DNA of 64,000 nt, taken from CAZLQF01 sp964561545 (lineage in GTDB: Bacteria; Bacteroidota; Bacteroidia; CAILMK01; CAYYUA01). Under the pieces are notes generated by a model, which ran no database searches, was not told the origin of the DNA, and saw nothing but the letters and a program-made list of their open reading frames with translations. The stretch spans positions 9,291-73,290 of the forward strand of contig CAZLQF010000014.1 in assembly GCA_964561545.1 (NCBI GenBank). The letters run 5' to 3'. Each line of letters starts with the position of its first letter. The stretch's first letter is position 1. Below, in pieces: positions 8,380 through 17,761 of the stretch. Position numbers and translations under genes: made by a program.

Positions 8380-9669
8380 TCAGGAAGCTTCACTTTGGTG
8401 AGGAATTTCTTTTTGGATCTTTAATCGAACTTCATCGATTTTGGCGCCTGAAACAGCATTAATGACAAATTCAAAAGGCTCGTAACTGATCACGTCTCCT
8501 TTTTTGGGTATGTCTTCATGAATATTTAGGATAAGGCCTCCAAGCGTTTCATAGTCACCTTCAGGTAAATTTAAATTGTATTGCTCATTGATGTAATCAA
8601 TTTCAAGGCGGGCAGAAAAGATATATTCGTTATCACTCACCTGCTTTTCCACCAATTCTTCCTGGTCGTGTTCATCACGTATTTCTCCAAAAATTTCCTC
8701 AATAATGTCTTCAACAGTTATTACACCGGATGTTCCACCAAACTCGTCCACAACTACGGCCATGCTCCGATGTTTTTCTATTAAGTTCTTAAGCAATTCA
8801 CTGGCTTGCATGGCTTCGGTGGCAATAGTAATGGTCATGAGAATTTCATCTATAGAAGCGGGATTCTTAAAAAGGTCAATGATGTGAACATAGCCTACTA
8901 TGTTGTCGATGTTTTCTTTGTAAATGAGAATCTTAGAATGGCCCGTGTCTACAAATTTTTGTCTTAGCTCATCGAGGGAGTCATGTTTCTCATTGGCAAC
9001 TAACTCAGTTCTGGGGATCATGCATTCCCTCACTCTAACATTGGGAAAGTCGATCGCGTTTTTAAATATTTGAGTGTCAAGCTCTATTTCCCCTCCAGCT
9101 TCTTCTTTATTGCTTTCTCTTACAAAATCAAAAAGGTCGTAATGATTGAAAACCGGCTTGCTTTCTTCAACTTTTACCCTCAGAAAACGCCTGAGAATAA
9201 TTTTAGAGATCCAGACCACAAAAATATTTAAGGGGTAAAACAAGTAATAAAAAAGGAGAAATGGCCAGGACAAGTAGGTTAAAATGACATTTGGGTTCGC
9301 CCGGAAAAGCGCTTTGGGCAGAAACTCCGCAAATATTAAAACCACAATGCTGGAAATAATAGTAATGGCAATAAATTTAGCAAACCCATAATGTAGCCAT
9401 TCAAATGGTAAGCCCATAATCAGTTGGCTTAAAAGCACTTTCATGTAAATCCCGTAAATTACCAAAGCAATGTTATTACCAACCAGGGTGTTGGTCATGA
9501 AATAGGAAGGATGGTTGATGAAATAGGAGAGTAGTCGAGCGGAGAGCATATTTTGCTTCCGCTTTAATTCTATTTTTAATTTATTGGCACTGTAATAAGC
9601 TATTTCGATCCCGGAGAAAAAACCAGAAAAAATAAGTGCCAGTAAAATAATTGTAAGATTAACATCCAT
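8380..9669 (-). CDS. CNNM/CBS/CorC_HlyC membrane protein (hemolysin family)
   Basis: The 429-residue protein has an N-terminal CNNM (DUF21) membrane domain of about four segments (residues 1-165, starting NLTIILLALIFSGFFSGIE). A CBS pair follows (about 205-325, with MIPRTELVA and VVVDEFGGTSGVITVEDIIEEIFGEI split over the second repeat) and then a C-terminal CorC_HlyC domain (about 345-425). Relatives are linked to Mg2+/Co2+ efflux. The gliding protein GldE has the same architecture, but no gldD is adjacent, so I do not call it GldE. It is the first gene of a coupled pair with the RsmI-like gene. Confidence 0.85.
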   Translation of the reverse strand: MDVNLTIILLALIFSGFFSGIEIAYYSANKLKIELKRKQNMLSARLLSYFINHPSYFMTNTLVGNNIALVIYGIYMKVLLSQLIMGLPFEWLHYGFAKFIAITIISSIVVLIFAEFLPKALFRANPNVILTYLSWPFLLFYYLFYPLNIFVVWISKIILRRFLRVKVEESKPVFNHYDLFDFVRESNKEEAGGEIELDTQIFKNAIDFPNVRVRECMIPRTELVANEKHDSLDELRQKFVDTGHSKILIYKENIDNIVGYVHIIDLFKNPASIDEILMTITIATEAMQASELLKNLIEKHRSMAVVVDEFGGTSGVITVEDIIEEIFGEIRDEHDQEELVEKQVSDNEYIFSARLEIDYINEQYNLNLPEGDYETLGGLILNIHEDIPKKGDVISYEPFEFVINAVSGAKIDEVRLKIQKEIPHQSEAS

Positions 9670-10059
9670 TAAAAATAAGCTGCTTTGTAAGCATCAAAAT
9701 TTAAGAAAAACAATGAGATAATAGCACGGTAAGGTTTGAATGAGTAATAATCAAATGTTTAAAAGCGTAAAGCGTATTTTTTTAGCATTGAAGGATGAAC
9801 TTGTTTGTAATTATCTATGCAATACAATTTGTCACCTTTCTTTTTTCTTTTCCTGATCAAGTTGCAAGCTGTAAAGCCAAATTAAATTAAAAAAAACCGA
9901 TCTTTTTACCAGCCAAAAGTTAAAACTAGTACCAACTTAACCCTAAAATTAAATATTTCAATCTTATTTCTAAAATGTTACGGTCAGTTAGCCTCTTAAA
10001 AGCCTTTTTCTAAGATCTTAAAACAGGCATTGATGATGGTAAAGACATTTGGTTCCCTG
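9670..10059 (-). other. Intergenic region, no gene seen
   Basis: This 390-base AT-rich region lies between tRNA-Leu and the CNNM gene, both on the minus strand. It should contain the CNNM promoter and the tRNA 3' trailer. I found no protein-like frame, repeat or convincing terminator; poly-A tracts around 9890 are the only notable composition. Confidence 0.4.
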
Positions 10060-10143
10060 TGCCGATGGTGGGATTCGAACCCACACGGGTTTTAACCCAC
10101 TACGACCTGAACGTAGCGCGTCTACCAATTCCGCCACATCGGC
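10060..10143 (-). tRNA. tRNA-Leu, anticodon CAG
   Basis: Read on the minus strand the gene begins GCCGATG and ends CATCGGC, giving a perfect 7-bp acceptor stem, with A as discriminator (the leucine identity base). The D arm is GGCGGAATTGGTAGACGC. The anticodon loop TTCAGGT sits between CTACG and CGTAG, so the anticodon is CAG. A long variable arm follows (class II tRNA), then a T arm with GGTTCGAATCC. The CCA end is not encoded. It reads CUG codons and is a substrate of the LeuS encoded 2.8 kb away. Confidence 0.96.
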
Positions 10144-10153
10144 CTTAAAGCCG

Positions 10154-10182
10154 CAAAATTACTTATTTTTTAGGTTTTACAA
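10154..10182 (-). promoter_or_regulatory. Bacteroidota-type promoter of tRNA-Leu
   Basis: On the minus strand, TTG (10182-10180), 18 bases and TAATTTTG (10161-10154) match the Bacteroidota primary-sigma consensus TTG-N17-23-TAnnTTTG. The predicted start of transcription is a few bases before the mature tRNA 5' end at 10143. Confidence 0.75.
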
Positions 10183-10192
10183 AGTTTCATGT

Positions 10193-10200
10193 TAGTTTTG
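10193..10200 (+). promoter_or_regulatory. Candidate -7 element for the symporter gene
   Basis: TAGTTTTG fits TAnnTTTG and lies 53 bases before the ATG of the symporter. No clean TTG is at the -33 position, so this is a weaker match than the one facing the other way for tRNA-Leu. The two would form a compact divergent promoter region. Confidence 0.45.
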
Positions 10201-10252
10201 TTCCCTCAAATGAGTACCTAAGCAAAACACTTAAAGAACGAACCTTGAACTT

Positions 10253-11533
10253 ATGAAACGAATACCCATCCATTGGCAGATCATTGGTGGCATCGTCCTT
10301 GGTATCTTATTTGGCCTTCTTGGTGTCCAATTAGGAATTGAAGAATTTACCAAAAACTGGATTGCCCCCTTTGGTACCATCTTCATTAACCTGCTTAAAC
10401 TGATTGCCATTCCGTTAATTCTTGTATCCTTGATCAATGGCGTTTCGAACCTCAAAAATGTGGCTAAACTCTCAAGAATTGGCGGAAAAACCATAGGCAT
10501 TTATATGATGACTACTGTGATTGCGATTACGGTAGGGTTGATATTCGTAAATAGCATGCAGCCTGGCAAAACCTTTTCAGAGGATAAGCAAATGGAGCTT
10601 CGGGAACAACATGCTGACCAATCAGCCGAACAAGCCATGACCGCCAAAGAAGTACAGGAAGAGGGGCCATTGCAATTTTTGGTGGACATTGTGCCACAAA
10701 ACTTTTTCAATGCCGTAGGTGATAATTCCAAGATGTTACAAGTGATCTTCTTTTCCTTGCTATTTGGAATAGCCATGGTCATGGTACCTGACGATAAAAC
10801 CAAGACGCTCAAAAACTTATTAGAAGGATTAAATGAGATCATCCTTAAAATTGTAGAGCTTATTATGCGTTTTGCCCCAATTGGGGTTTTTGCCTTGTTA
10901 GCCGGGCAAATAACGGATTTTGCAGGGGAGGAATTGGCCCAACTTTTTCAGGCATTGGGCTATTACAGCTTAACTGTGGTACTTGGCCTTGCCTTTTTAA
11001 TGTTCCTGCTTTATCCCACCATTATATCTATTTTTACAAAACTCAATTACAAGCAATTTATCCAAGGAATCGGGCCAGCCCAGATGCTTGGTTTTTCCAC
11101 AAGTTCAAGTGCTGCAACGTTGCCAGTCACTATGGATCGGTCTGAAAAGAAGCTGGGTGTTTCAGAAGAGGTATCAAGTTTTGTATTGCCGCTCGGAGCC
11201 ACCATCAATATGGATGGCACCAGTCTATACCAAAGCGTTGCGGCTGTATTCATCGCTCAGGCATTTGGCTTTGATCTTACCATTGGTCAGCAAATTACCA
11301 TTGTTTTAACCGCTACCCTGGCATCAATCGGTTCTGCAGCTGTTCCCGGGGCCGGGATTATTATGCTGGTTATTGTGTTGGAATCTATTGGACTGGATCC
11401 TAAAGGAATCAGCCTGATTGTTGCGGTTGACCGGCCTTTAGATATGCTTAGGACCTCAGTCAATGTTACAGGTGATGGCATGGTAGCCTCCATTATAGCA
11501 GAAACGGAAAATGAACTTGAGCCAGCTGTTTAA
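10253..11533 (+). CDS. Dicarboxylate/amino acid:cation symporter (DAACS family)
   Basis: This 426-residue inner-membrane carrier of the GltP/DctA family imports glutamate, aspartate or C4-dicarboxylates with Na+ or H+. It shows about eight membrane segments, the serine-rich hairpin (GFSTSSSAATLPVTM), the family motif LPLGATINMDGTSLYQ, and the late segment VDRPLDMLRTSVNVTGD that holds substrate- and cation-binding residues. A hydrophilic insert near residues 105-130 (rich in Glu and Gln) lies in the usual variable loop. Substrate cannot be read from sequence with certainty. Its end overlaps or abuts the SDR gene that follows. Confidence 0.9.
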   Translation: MKRIPIHWQIIGGIVLGILFGLLGVQLGIEEFTKNWIAPFGTIFINLLKLIAIPLILVSLINGVSNLKNVAKLSRIGGKTIGIYMMTTVIAITVGLIFVNSMQPGKTFSEDKQMELREQHADQSAEQAMTAKEVQEEGPLQFLVDIVPQNFFNAVGDNSKMLQVIFFSLLFGIAMVMVPDDKTKTLKNLLEGLNEIILKIVELIMRFAPIGVFALLAGQITDFAGEELAQLFQALGYYSLTVVLGLAFLMFLLYPTIISIFTKLNYKQFIQGIGPAQMLGFSTSSSAATLPVTMDRSEKKLGVSEEVSSFVLPLGATINMDGTSLYQSVAAVFIAQAFGFDLTIGQQITIVLTATLASIGSAAVPGAGIIMLVIVLESIGLDPKGISLIVAVDRPLDMLRTSVNVTGDGMVASIIAETENELEPAV

Positions 11534-11543
11534 AACTACAACT

Positions 11544-12254
11544 ATGCGATACTACTTCATTACTGGAACAAGTACAGGGATAGGTAAAGCAATAACCGAA
11601 GAGGCCTTAAAACGAGGTAACCATGTAATGGGATTCAGCCGAAGAAATACCATAGAACATGCCAACTATACCCACAATGCTATTGATTTGAGTGATCTTG
11701 ATCAAACCAAAAAAATCAGCTTTACCTTACCCAACCCTGATCAATACCAAGGCATCGTGTTGGTGAATAACGCAGGAGTTATAGAGCCTGTCCAATATTT
11801 AGGCAACATGGATCCTGATGAAGTTATCAAGCACTACCATGTCAATATGATAGCCCCTGTGCTCCTGATCAATCAATTTTTAAAAGCTTTTAAAAATTTT
11901 AAAGGCGACCAATGTGTTTTCAATGTTAGCTCAGGTGCTGCTAAATATCCGGTGGATGGTTGGAATTGTTATTGCAGTAGTAAAGCTGCTTTGGACATGG
12001 TTAGTCAGGTAGGCGACCTTGAAAATGAAAAAAGCAACGGAAATTGCCGATTTTATGCAATTGCACCGGGCGTAGTTGATACACCCATGCAGGACCAAAT
12101 TAGAAGTGCAGAAGAATCAGCATTTAGCCGTTTGCAGGAATTTATCAATTACAAAAAGGAAAATGTGCTGGTACCGCCAGAACAGGTGGCCCACCGTCTG
12201 GTAGATATTATGGAAGACACTGAAAGCCATAAAAATGTGATTGATCGGATTTAA
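11544..12254 (+). CDS. Short-chain dehydrogenase/reductase, sepiapterin-reductase-like
   Basis: The 236-residue classical SDR has the cofactor motif TGTSTGIG (residues 7-14), the NNAG motif, a catalytic serine in NVSSGAA and YxxxK as YCSSK. I start at the ATG at 11544 because MRYYFITGTSTGIG gives the normal SDR N-terminus; an ATG 11 codons upstream lies inside the symporter gene. An Arg/Ser after the second strand (SRRN) suggests NADP(H). The substrate is unknown. It lies 10 bases after the symporter stop, so the two are likely co-transcribed. Confidence 0.85.
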   Translation: MRYYFITGTSTGIGKAITEEALKRGNHVMGFSRRNTIEHANYTHNAIDLSDLDQTKKISFTLPNPDQYQGIVLVNNAGVIEPVQYLGNMDPDEVIKHYHVNMIAPVLLINQFLKAFKNFKGDQCVFNVSSGAAKYPVDGWNCYCSSKAALDMVSQVGDLENEKSNGNCRFYAIAPGVVDTPMQDQIRSAEESAFSRLQEFINYKKENVLVPPEQVAHRLVDIMEDTESHKNVIDRI

Positions 12255-12303
12255 TTACGGATCATTTTTGTACGGACAGGCAAGTAATATAAAACGTTAA
12301 TTC

Positions 12304-14391
12304 ATGAATCTAATTAGACCTCTTAATTTATTAGCACTCTTTCTACTGCCACTCACCTTACTTAGTCAGAAAGATGAGAAGTTTTGCGGGACTGATGAAT
12401 ACTACCAGGATCAATTGGAAAAGAATCCTGAATTAAAAAAATTAGAACAGGCGTCTAATGATTTTGCTGAAGGTTATCAACCACCCATGACCAAAAATGG
12501 GCAAAAGTATATTATACCAGTAGTTTTTCACGTCATGCACACCTATGGGCCCGAAAATGTGGATAAAGAAAGAATCCTGGCCAATTTTAAGACGTTAAAT
12601 GAAGATTACCAAAAACAAAATTCAGATACTCAGTTCGTAAGAGATCAATTTAAATCCCTAATTGCTGACCATAACATTGAGTTCCGCTTAGCAAGGGTTG
12701 ATCCCCAAGGCAATTGTACGGATGGTATAGAAAGGCATTATTCAGAAAATACCAACAGTGCCAATGACAATGTAAAGCGCGAAGTACAATGGGATCCGGA
12801 CAGGTATTTAAACGTATGGATTGTAGGAACAATAAATCGCGGTGGCAATACCAACATTGGGGGTTACGCCAATTTTCCTTGGGATAAGCCTTACAAGGAT
12901 AATGATGGCATTGTAATTATAGCCAGGAGCATTGATGGAGGTGATCGAACATTAACCCATGAGGTAGGCCATTATTTGGGGCTTTACCACCCGTTTCAAG
13001 GAGGATGTAATCAGTGGAATGTTAATAGTAATGATGAGGTAGACGATACTCCTATGACTGAAGACCGGGACGGCATTATAAGTAGTTGTGATGGCCGGAA
13101 TACTTGTGATCTGGATTTTCCACAAGGACAGGACAAGCCGGATATGCTCGATAATTTTATGGACTATACCCCTTGTGGTCGAATGTTTACTAAAGGCCAG
13201 AAAACCAGGAGCCTGTCTTATTTAGATCCCAATAATACTAATAATAGGGCGCAAATGGTATCGCAATCCAATTTGGCTTATACAGGCGTATTGGATACCA
13301 TTCAAAATAAAAAACCCCTTGCTTATTTTGATACTGAGGAAAAAGAAATTTGTTCAGGAGATTCAACCCAATTTGAGCAGGTTACATGCCAAGGTAACCC
13401 TGACTCATTTAAGTGGTATTTCCAAGGAGGCGAGCCCAAGGTTTCAACCAAAGCCAACCCTCAAGTATTGTACAAGGACACGGGTAGTTACAACGTGACC
13501 TTAGTGGTTGCTAATGAGAACGGTAAAGACAGTGTTACCCTTAAAAATCATGTAAATGTAATTCAAGGAGAACCAGTGAGCTCTAATCCATTTCAAGCAA
13601 ATCTGGACTCAGGCAATTTGAAAGCTAAAGGGTGGCGTTTTAAACAAACCCTTCCTGATGACACGGGTTGGCAATTGTCCTCCAAAGCATCATTCACTGG
13701 CACTAAAAGCCTTTATTTAAATAATTACAACCTTGATAGAGAGAACTTAACTTATTCGGTAATTACCCCTAAACTCAATCTTTATGAACCCAAAAGTATC
13801 AAACTTACTTTTAATTATGCTTATGCCAATCTTTCCAATTCTTCTACCGATAAAATGACCATTGAAGTCTCTAACGATTGTGGAGCTACCTGGAAATCAG
13901 TGGCCAATATGTTTAACCTGACATTAAAAACCACTGATAATCCTGTCAGTGAAGATTTTGTTCCAAGCCCTAACCAATGGGATGAACAAGTTGTGAATTT
14001 TAACACGGTTGATTCCGGACAAATATTCCTTAAATTCAATTTTATTACTGGTAAAGGCAATAATATCTATATGGACAATATTAGGTTTGGCTACTCGGTA
14101 GGTATGGAGGAAAGGGGCAACCAGCAAGGGCAACTGCGCTTATATCCCAACCCAGTTCAGGACAAATTGAACCTGTCAATAAGTAATGTGAGCGCTGGCA
14201 ATGCGCAATTAACGATAAGAAATATGGTAGGTCAGGAACTAAGTAGGCGGAACATTCAATTAAACAATCCTACGGAAAATAATGTTAAATTGGACGTTGA
14301 AAATTTGAACATTCAAGATGCAGGCGTTTACTTCTTGATGGTTGAAACTGAAGATTCCAGAATTGTTAAAAAGTTTAACTACGTTAAATAA
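12304..14391 (+). CDS. Secreted M43-family zinc metalloprotease, T9SS cargo
   Basis: The 695-residue protein has a signal peptide (residues 1-21), then a pappalysin-type M43 protease domain. The zinc site HEVGHYLGLYH begins at residue 219 and the Met-turn (DNFMDY) is near residue 283. A PKD-like domain (about 338-420) follows, then a jelly-roll or anchor-like beta region (about 430-600) and a T9SS type A sorting domain (about 615-695, with LYPNPVQDKLNLSI). It is probably an extracellular peptidase acting on proteins outside the cell. It is monocistronic and lies 49 bases after the SDR gene. The catalytic residues look intact. Confidence 0.9.
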   Translation: MNLIRPLNLLALFLLPLTLLSQKDEKFCGTDEYYQDQLEKNPELKKLEQASNDFAEGYQPPMTKNGQKYIIPVVFHVMHTYGPENVDKERILANFKTLNEDYQKQNSDTQFVRDQFKSLIADHNIEFRLARVDPQGNCTDGIERHYSENTNSANDNVKREVQWDPDRYLNVWIVGTINRGGNTNIGGYANFPWDKPYKDNDGIVIIARSIDGGDRTLTHEVGHYLGLYHPFQGGCNQWNVNSNDEVDDTPMTEDRDGIISSCDGRNTCDLDFPQGQDKPDMLDNFMDYTPCGRMFTKGQKTRSLSYLDPNNTNNRAQMVSQSNLAYTGVLDTIQNKKPLAYFDTEEKEICSGDSTQFEQVTCQGNPDSFKWYFQGGEPKVSTKANPQVLYKDTGSYNVTLVVANENGKDSVTLKNHVNVIQGEPVSSNPFQANLDSGNLKAKGWRFKQTLPDDTGWQLSSKASFTGTKSLYLNNYNLDRENLTYSVITPKLNLYEPKSIKLTFNYAYANLSNSSTDKMTIEVSNDCGATWKSVANMFNLTLKTTDNPVSEDFVPSPNQWDEQVVNFNTVDSGQIFLKFNFITGKGNNIYMDNIRFGYSVGMEERGNQQGQLRLYPNPVQDKLNLSISNVSAGNAQLTIRNMVGQELSRRNIQLNNPTENNVKLDVENLNIQDAGVYFLMVETEDSRIVKKFNYVK

Positions 14392-14465
14392 ACCATTAGC
14401 TTTAATACGATTTGTTTGCTATTGCTTTAATCTCATAAAATTGTGATATCATAAAAAAGGTATTT

Positions 14466-16826
14466 ATGACAAAAAATGTTGTCATAGTTGAATCACCAGC
14501 CAAAGCTAAGACCATCAAAAAGTTCTTGGGAAATGATTTTGATGTTACCTCTTGCTATGGGCATATACGTGATTTGGCTCCGGACAAAATGTCTGTGGAT
14601 ATAGAAAAGAATTATGAACCTCAGTACCAGATTCCTTCGGATAAGAAGAAGCTGGTAAAGGAGTTGAAACAGCTGGTGAAAGACGCTGAGCAAGTTTGGC
14701 TGGCCACAGATGAGGATCGCGAAGGTGAGGCCATTTCATGGCATTTAAAAAAGGCTTTGGAGTTAAACGAAAATCAAATTAACCGAATTGTTTTTCATGA
14801 GATTACCAAGCAAGCCATCCAGAATGCCATTGAGAATCCGAGGAAGATCGATAAGAAACTGGTGGATGCCCAGCAAGCTCGTAGGATACTGGACCGCTTG
14901 GTTGGGTTTGAACTTTCTCCCGTTTTATGGAAAAAAGTGCAGCCTGCTTTATCTGCTGGCCGTGTTCAATCAGTGGCTGTTCGGCTTATTGTAGAGCGAG
15001 AGCGGGAAATCAATGATTTCAAGCCGGACAATTTTTTCAGAGTGTCAGCCGAACTCCATCCTGTCAATGACAAGGGAGCGGTAGAAGAAGCAGTGTTAAA
15101 AGCTGAGTTGCCGCATAAATATCAGCAATATGAGGAGGCGAAGAAGTTCATTGATAATTGTAACGGTTCCAGCTTTCACATAGACTCCATTGAAAAGAAA
15201 CCAGCTAAACGCAAACCTTCGCCACCCTTTACTACTTCTACTTTGCAACAAGAGGCAGGCAGAAAGCTTGGTTTTTCAGTATCCCGTACCATGACCCTTG
15301 CTCAAAAACTATATGAAGCTGGCCGCATAACTTACATGCGTACCGATTCCGTTAGTCTTTCAGATGAGGCGAGAAGTTCTGCTGAAGATGAGATCAAAAA
15401 GACATATGGTGACAAATATGCCAAGCCACGGCAATATCAGACCAAAAATCAAAGTGCTCAGGAAGCACACGAGGCTATCAGGCCTACCTCAATGAACACT
15501 AAAAGTGTTAAGGGTGAAGGGGAAAATAAACTTTATGATTTGATCTATAAGCGAACCCTTGCTTCCCAAATGGCTGACGCTGAACTTGAAAAAACCAACG
15601 TTAAGGTTGGCATATCAAACAGCAATGAGCAATTAACAGCTAAAGGAGAAGTGGTTAAGTTTGATGGTTTTTTAAAAGTTTATATTGAATCCTCCGATGA
15701 TGAAGAGGAAAAAGATAAAGGAGAAACCCTGTTACCTCCTATTAAAGAAGGACAGCAACTATCGCTGGATGCAATGAGAGCCACCGAAAGGTTTACCAAA
15801 CCACCCGCTCGCTACACCGAGGCATCTTTGGTTAAAAAACTTGAAGAACTTGGTATTGGAAGGCCTTCCACCTATGCACCTACCATCTCTACCATCCAAA
15901 AGCGGGGCTATGTAACTAAAACCAATAAAGATGGTCAAGAAAGGAATTATAAAGTAATCGCTTTGAGCGATGGAACTGTTCAGGAACTTGAGAAAACCGA
16001 AACCTACGGTGCTGAAAAGGGCAAAATATTCCCCACCAACACTGGTATGGTCGTTAATGATTTCCTTACTGAGTATTTCTCCAACATTGTGGATTATAAC
16101 TTTACTGCCAATGTTGAGAAGCAGTTTGATGAAATTGCAAGCGGTACTGAAGATTGGCACAAAATGATCGATAATTTTTATACCCGCTTTCACCCAATTG
16201 TAGAAGATACTGAAAAAAATACCAGTAAATTCAAAGGCGAACGCTACCTGGGTAAGGACCCAAGTTCTGGGAATGAAGTTTACGTTAAGTTAGGGAAATA
16301 CGGTGGCTACGTTCAGAAAGGCTCCAGTGAGGGCGATGAAAAACCTGAATTTGCGAAATTGCGTGAAGGCCAGCTTATAGAAAACATTACCCTTGAACAA
16401 GCCCTGGAATTGTTCAAATTGCCTCGACATTTGGGCGAATATCAGAATTATGACGTAGCTGCCTCTGTGGGCCGTTACGGCCCCTATATCAGGCACGGAT
16501 CCAAATTTTATTCGCTTCCTCAAGAAGATGATCCATATACTGTAATGTACGACCGAGCCATTGAAATTATTGAGGAAAAGAAGAAAGAAGAAGCTAAAAA
16601 GAACATCAACACCTTTGAATATGATGGTAAAGAGCTAAGGGTCTTGAACGGGCCTTACGGGCCCTACATCTCCTACGATAAACAAAACTACAAGATACCC
16701 AAGGACTACGAAGCCCATGAGCTTACCTTAGATGATTGTATAAAGATCCTTGAAGATCCTAAGAATCAATCGAAGAAAAAGCGAAAAGGTGGCGGTAATA
16801 AAAAAACATCTAAGAAAAGCTCCTAA
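14466..16826 (+). CDS. topA: DNA topoisomerase I (type IA)
   Basis: The 786-residue type IA topoisomerase relaxes negative supercoils. The TOPRIM domain has VESPAKAKTI at the start and DEDREGEAISWH near residue 84. The active-site tyrosine is Y290 in ITYMRTDS, and SAQEAHEAIRPT follows. Instead of C4 zinc fingers, the C-terminus has repeats built around GKYGGYVQ, GRYGPYIRHG and GPYGPYISYD, then a lysine-rich tail. This is a pattern I believe is common in Bacteroidota and related phyla. The ATG is followed directly by the conserved N-terminus, so the start is secure. A SirB1-like gene follows after 17 bases. Confidence 0.97.
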   Translation: MTKNVVIVESPAKAKTIKKFLGNDFDVTSCYGHIRDLAPDKMSVDIEKNYEPQYQIPSDKKKLVKELKQLVKDAEQVWLATDEDREGEAISWHLKKALELNENQINRIVFHEITKQAIQNAIENPRKIDKKLVDAQQARRILDRLVGFELSPVLWKKVQPALSAGRVQSVAVRLIVEREREINDFKPDNFFRVSAELHPVNDKGAVEEAVLKAELPHKYQQYEEAKKFIDNCNGSSFHIDSIEKKPAKRKPSPPFTTSTLQQEAGRKLGFSVSRTMTLAQKLYEAGRITYMRTDSVSLSDEARSSAEDEIKKTYGDKYAKPRQYQTKNQSAQEAHEAIRPTSMNTKSVKGEGENKLYDLIYKRTLASQMADAELEKTNVKVGISNSNEQLTAKGEVVKFDGFLKVYIESSDDEEEKDKGETLLPPIKEGQQLSLDAMRATERFTKPPARYTEASLVKKLEELGIGRPSTYAPTISTIQKRGYVTKTNKDGQERNYKVIALSDGTVQELEKTETYGAEKGKIFPTNTGMVVNDFLTEYFSNIVDYNFTANVEKQFDEIASGTEDWHKMIDNFYTRFHPIVEDTEKNTSKFKGERYLGKDPSSGNEVYVKLGKYGGYVQKGSSEGDEKPEFAKLREGQLIENITLEQALELFKLPRHLGEYQNYDVAASVGRYGPYIRHGSKFYSLPQEDDPYTVMYDRAIEIIEEKKKEEAKKNINTFEYDGKELRVLNGPYGPYISYDKQNYKIPKDYEAHELTLDDCIKILEDPKNQSKKKRKGGGNKKTSKKSS

Positions 16827-16843
16827 ATTTCAGGGAGGTCATA

Positions 16844-17761
16844 ATGCCTGAAAAAAACGAATTAGAAGCCCTTGTTTATTTGTTGGATGACGCTGATGAA
16901 GAAGTGGTGAAACATGTGACAGATCAACTGCTATCCTATGGGAAATCTATTATCCCCGTATTGGAAGACCTTTCGCTAGAAAAACCTGATGATTATCCCC
17001 AATCCAAAATCGATGATGTAATTCAGGAGATTCAATTTTCCGAAATATCTGATCAGTTTTTAAGCTGGGCTCAAAGTGGTGCTGGTGATTTGCTGCAAGG
17101 CGCATATTTAGTGGCCAAATACAGGTATCCGGGCCTTGAGCGCGAGGAAATCGAAGACAGGATCAATAAGATCAAACTGGACGTTTGGCTTGAATTAAGC
17201 AACCATTTAACACCGCTTGAAAAAGTAAAGAAGTTTAATTACATATTTTATAATTACTACAAATTTCAGGGTGATGTAGATGACTACCATGCGCCTGAAA
17301 ATTCGTTGATCAATAAGGTTGTTGAGAAAAAGAAAGGCAATCCTATATCGCTGGCCATTGTATACTCAGTAATTGCACAGCGCTTGGGTATTCCCGTTTT
17401 TGGGGTGAATTTACCCCAGCACTTTATACTTGCGTATAAAGATGACCGGCAATTCCCAAAAGACAATTCTTTACAAGGTTTTAACTATTTAACACCTGAC
17501 CAGGCTGGTGAAACGCTATTTTACATCAATGCCTTCAACCGCGGCACCGTTTTTAATAAATGGAACATTGACCAGTTCCTGAAACAACTTAACATTGACA
17601 AGCATGTCATGTATTATGAGCCATGCTCCAATGTGGATACCATTCTAAGGGTTCTACGCAACCTTGTTTTTTCTTTTGAATCAACAGAAGAAGATAAAAA
17701 GGTTAGTGATCTTAACAGGCTTCACGAGCTTTTAGAACCTTATTCTGAAGGTTATAGCTAA
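16844..17761 (+). CDS. SirB1-family transglutaminase-like protein
   Basis: The 305-residue protein matches the SirB1/transglutaminase-like family. The N-terminal helical half contains REEIEDRINKIKLDVWLELS. The core contains a block of VVEKKKGNPISLAIVYS and AQRLGIPVFGVNLPQHFIL (about residues 160-195), where the family's conserved residues lie, and a TPR-like C-terminal segment follows. Biochemical function is unproven. It is 17 bases after topA and likely in one transcript. Its stop overlaps the stop of the convergent gene by four bases (CTAA). Confidence 0.82.
   Translation: MPEKNELEALVYLLDDADEEVVKHVTDQLLSYGKSIIPVLEDLSLEKPDDYPQSKIDDVIQEIQFSEISDQFLSWAQSGAGDLLQGAYLVAKYRYPGLEREEIEDRINKIKLDVWLELSNHLTPLEKVKKFNYIFYNYYKFQGDVDDYHAPENSLINKVVEKKKGNPISLAIVYSVIAQRLGIPVFGVNLPQHFILAYKDDRQFPKDNSLQGFNYLTPDQAGETLFYINAFNRGTVFNKWNIDQFLKQLNIDKHVMYYEPCSNVDTILRVLRNLVFSFESTEEDKKVSDLNRLHELLEPYSEGYS

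Noticed and set aside
8380..9669. Gliding protein GldE
   Set aside because: The CNNM/CBS/CorC layout is shared with many ion-transport proteins, and no gldD or other gliding gene is next to it.
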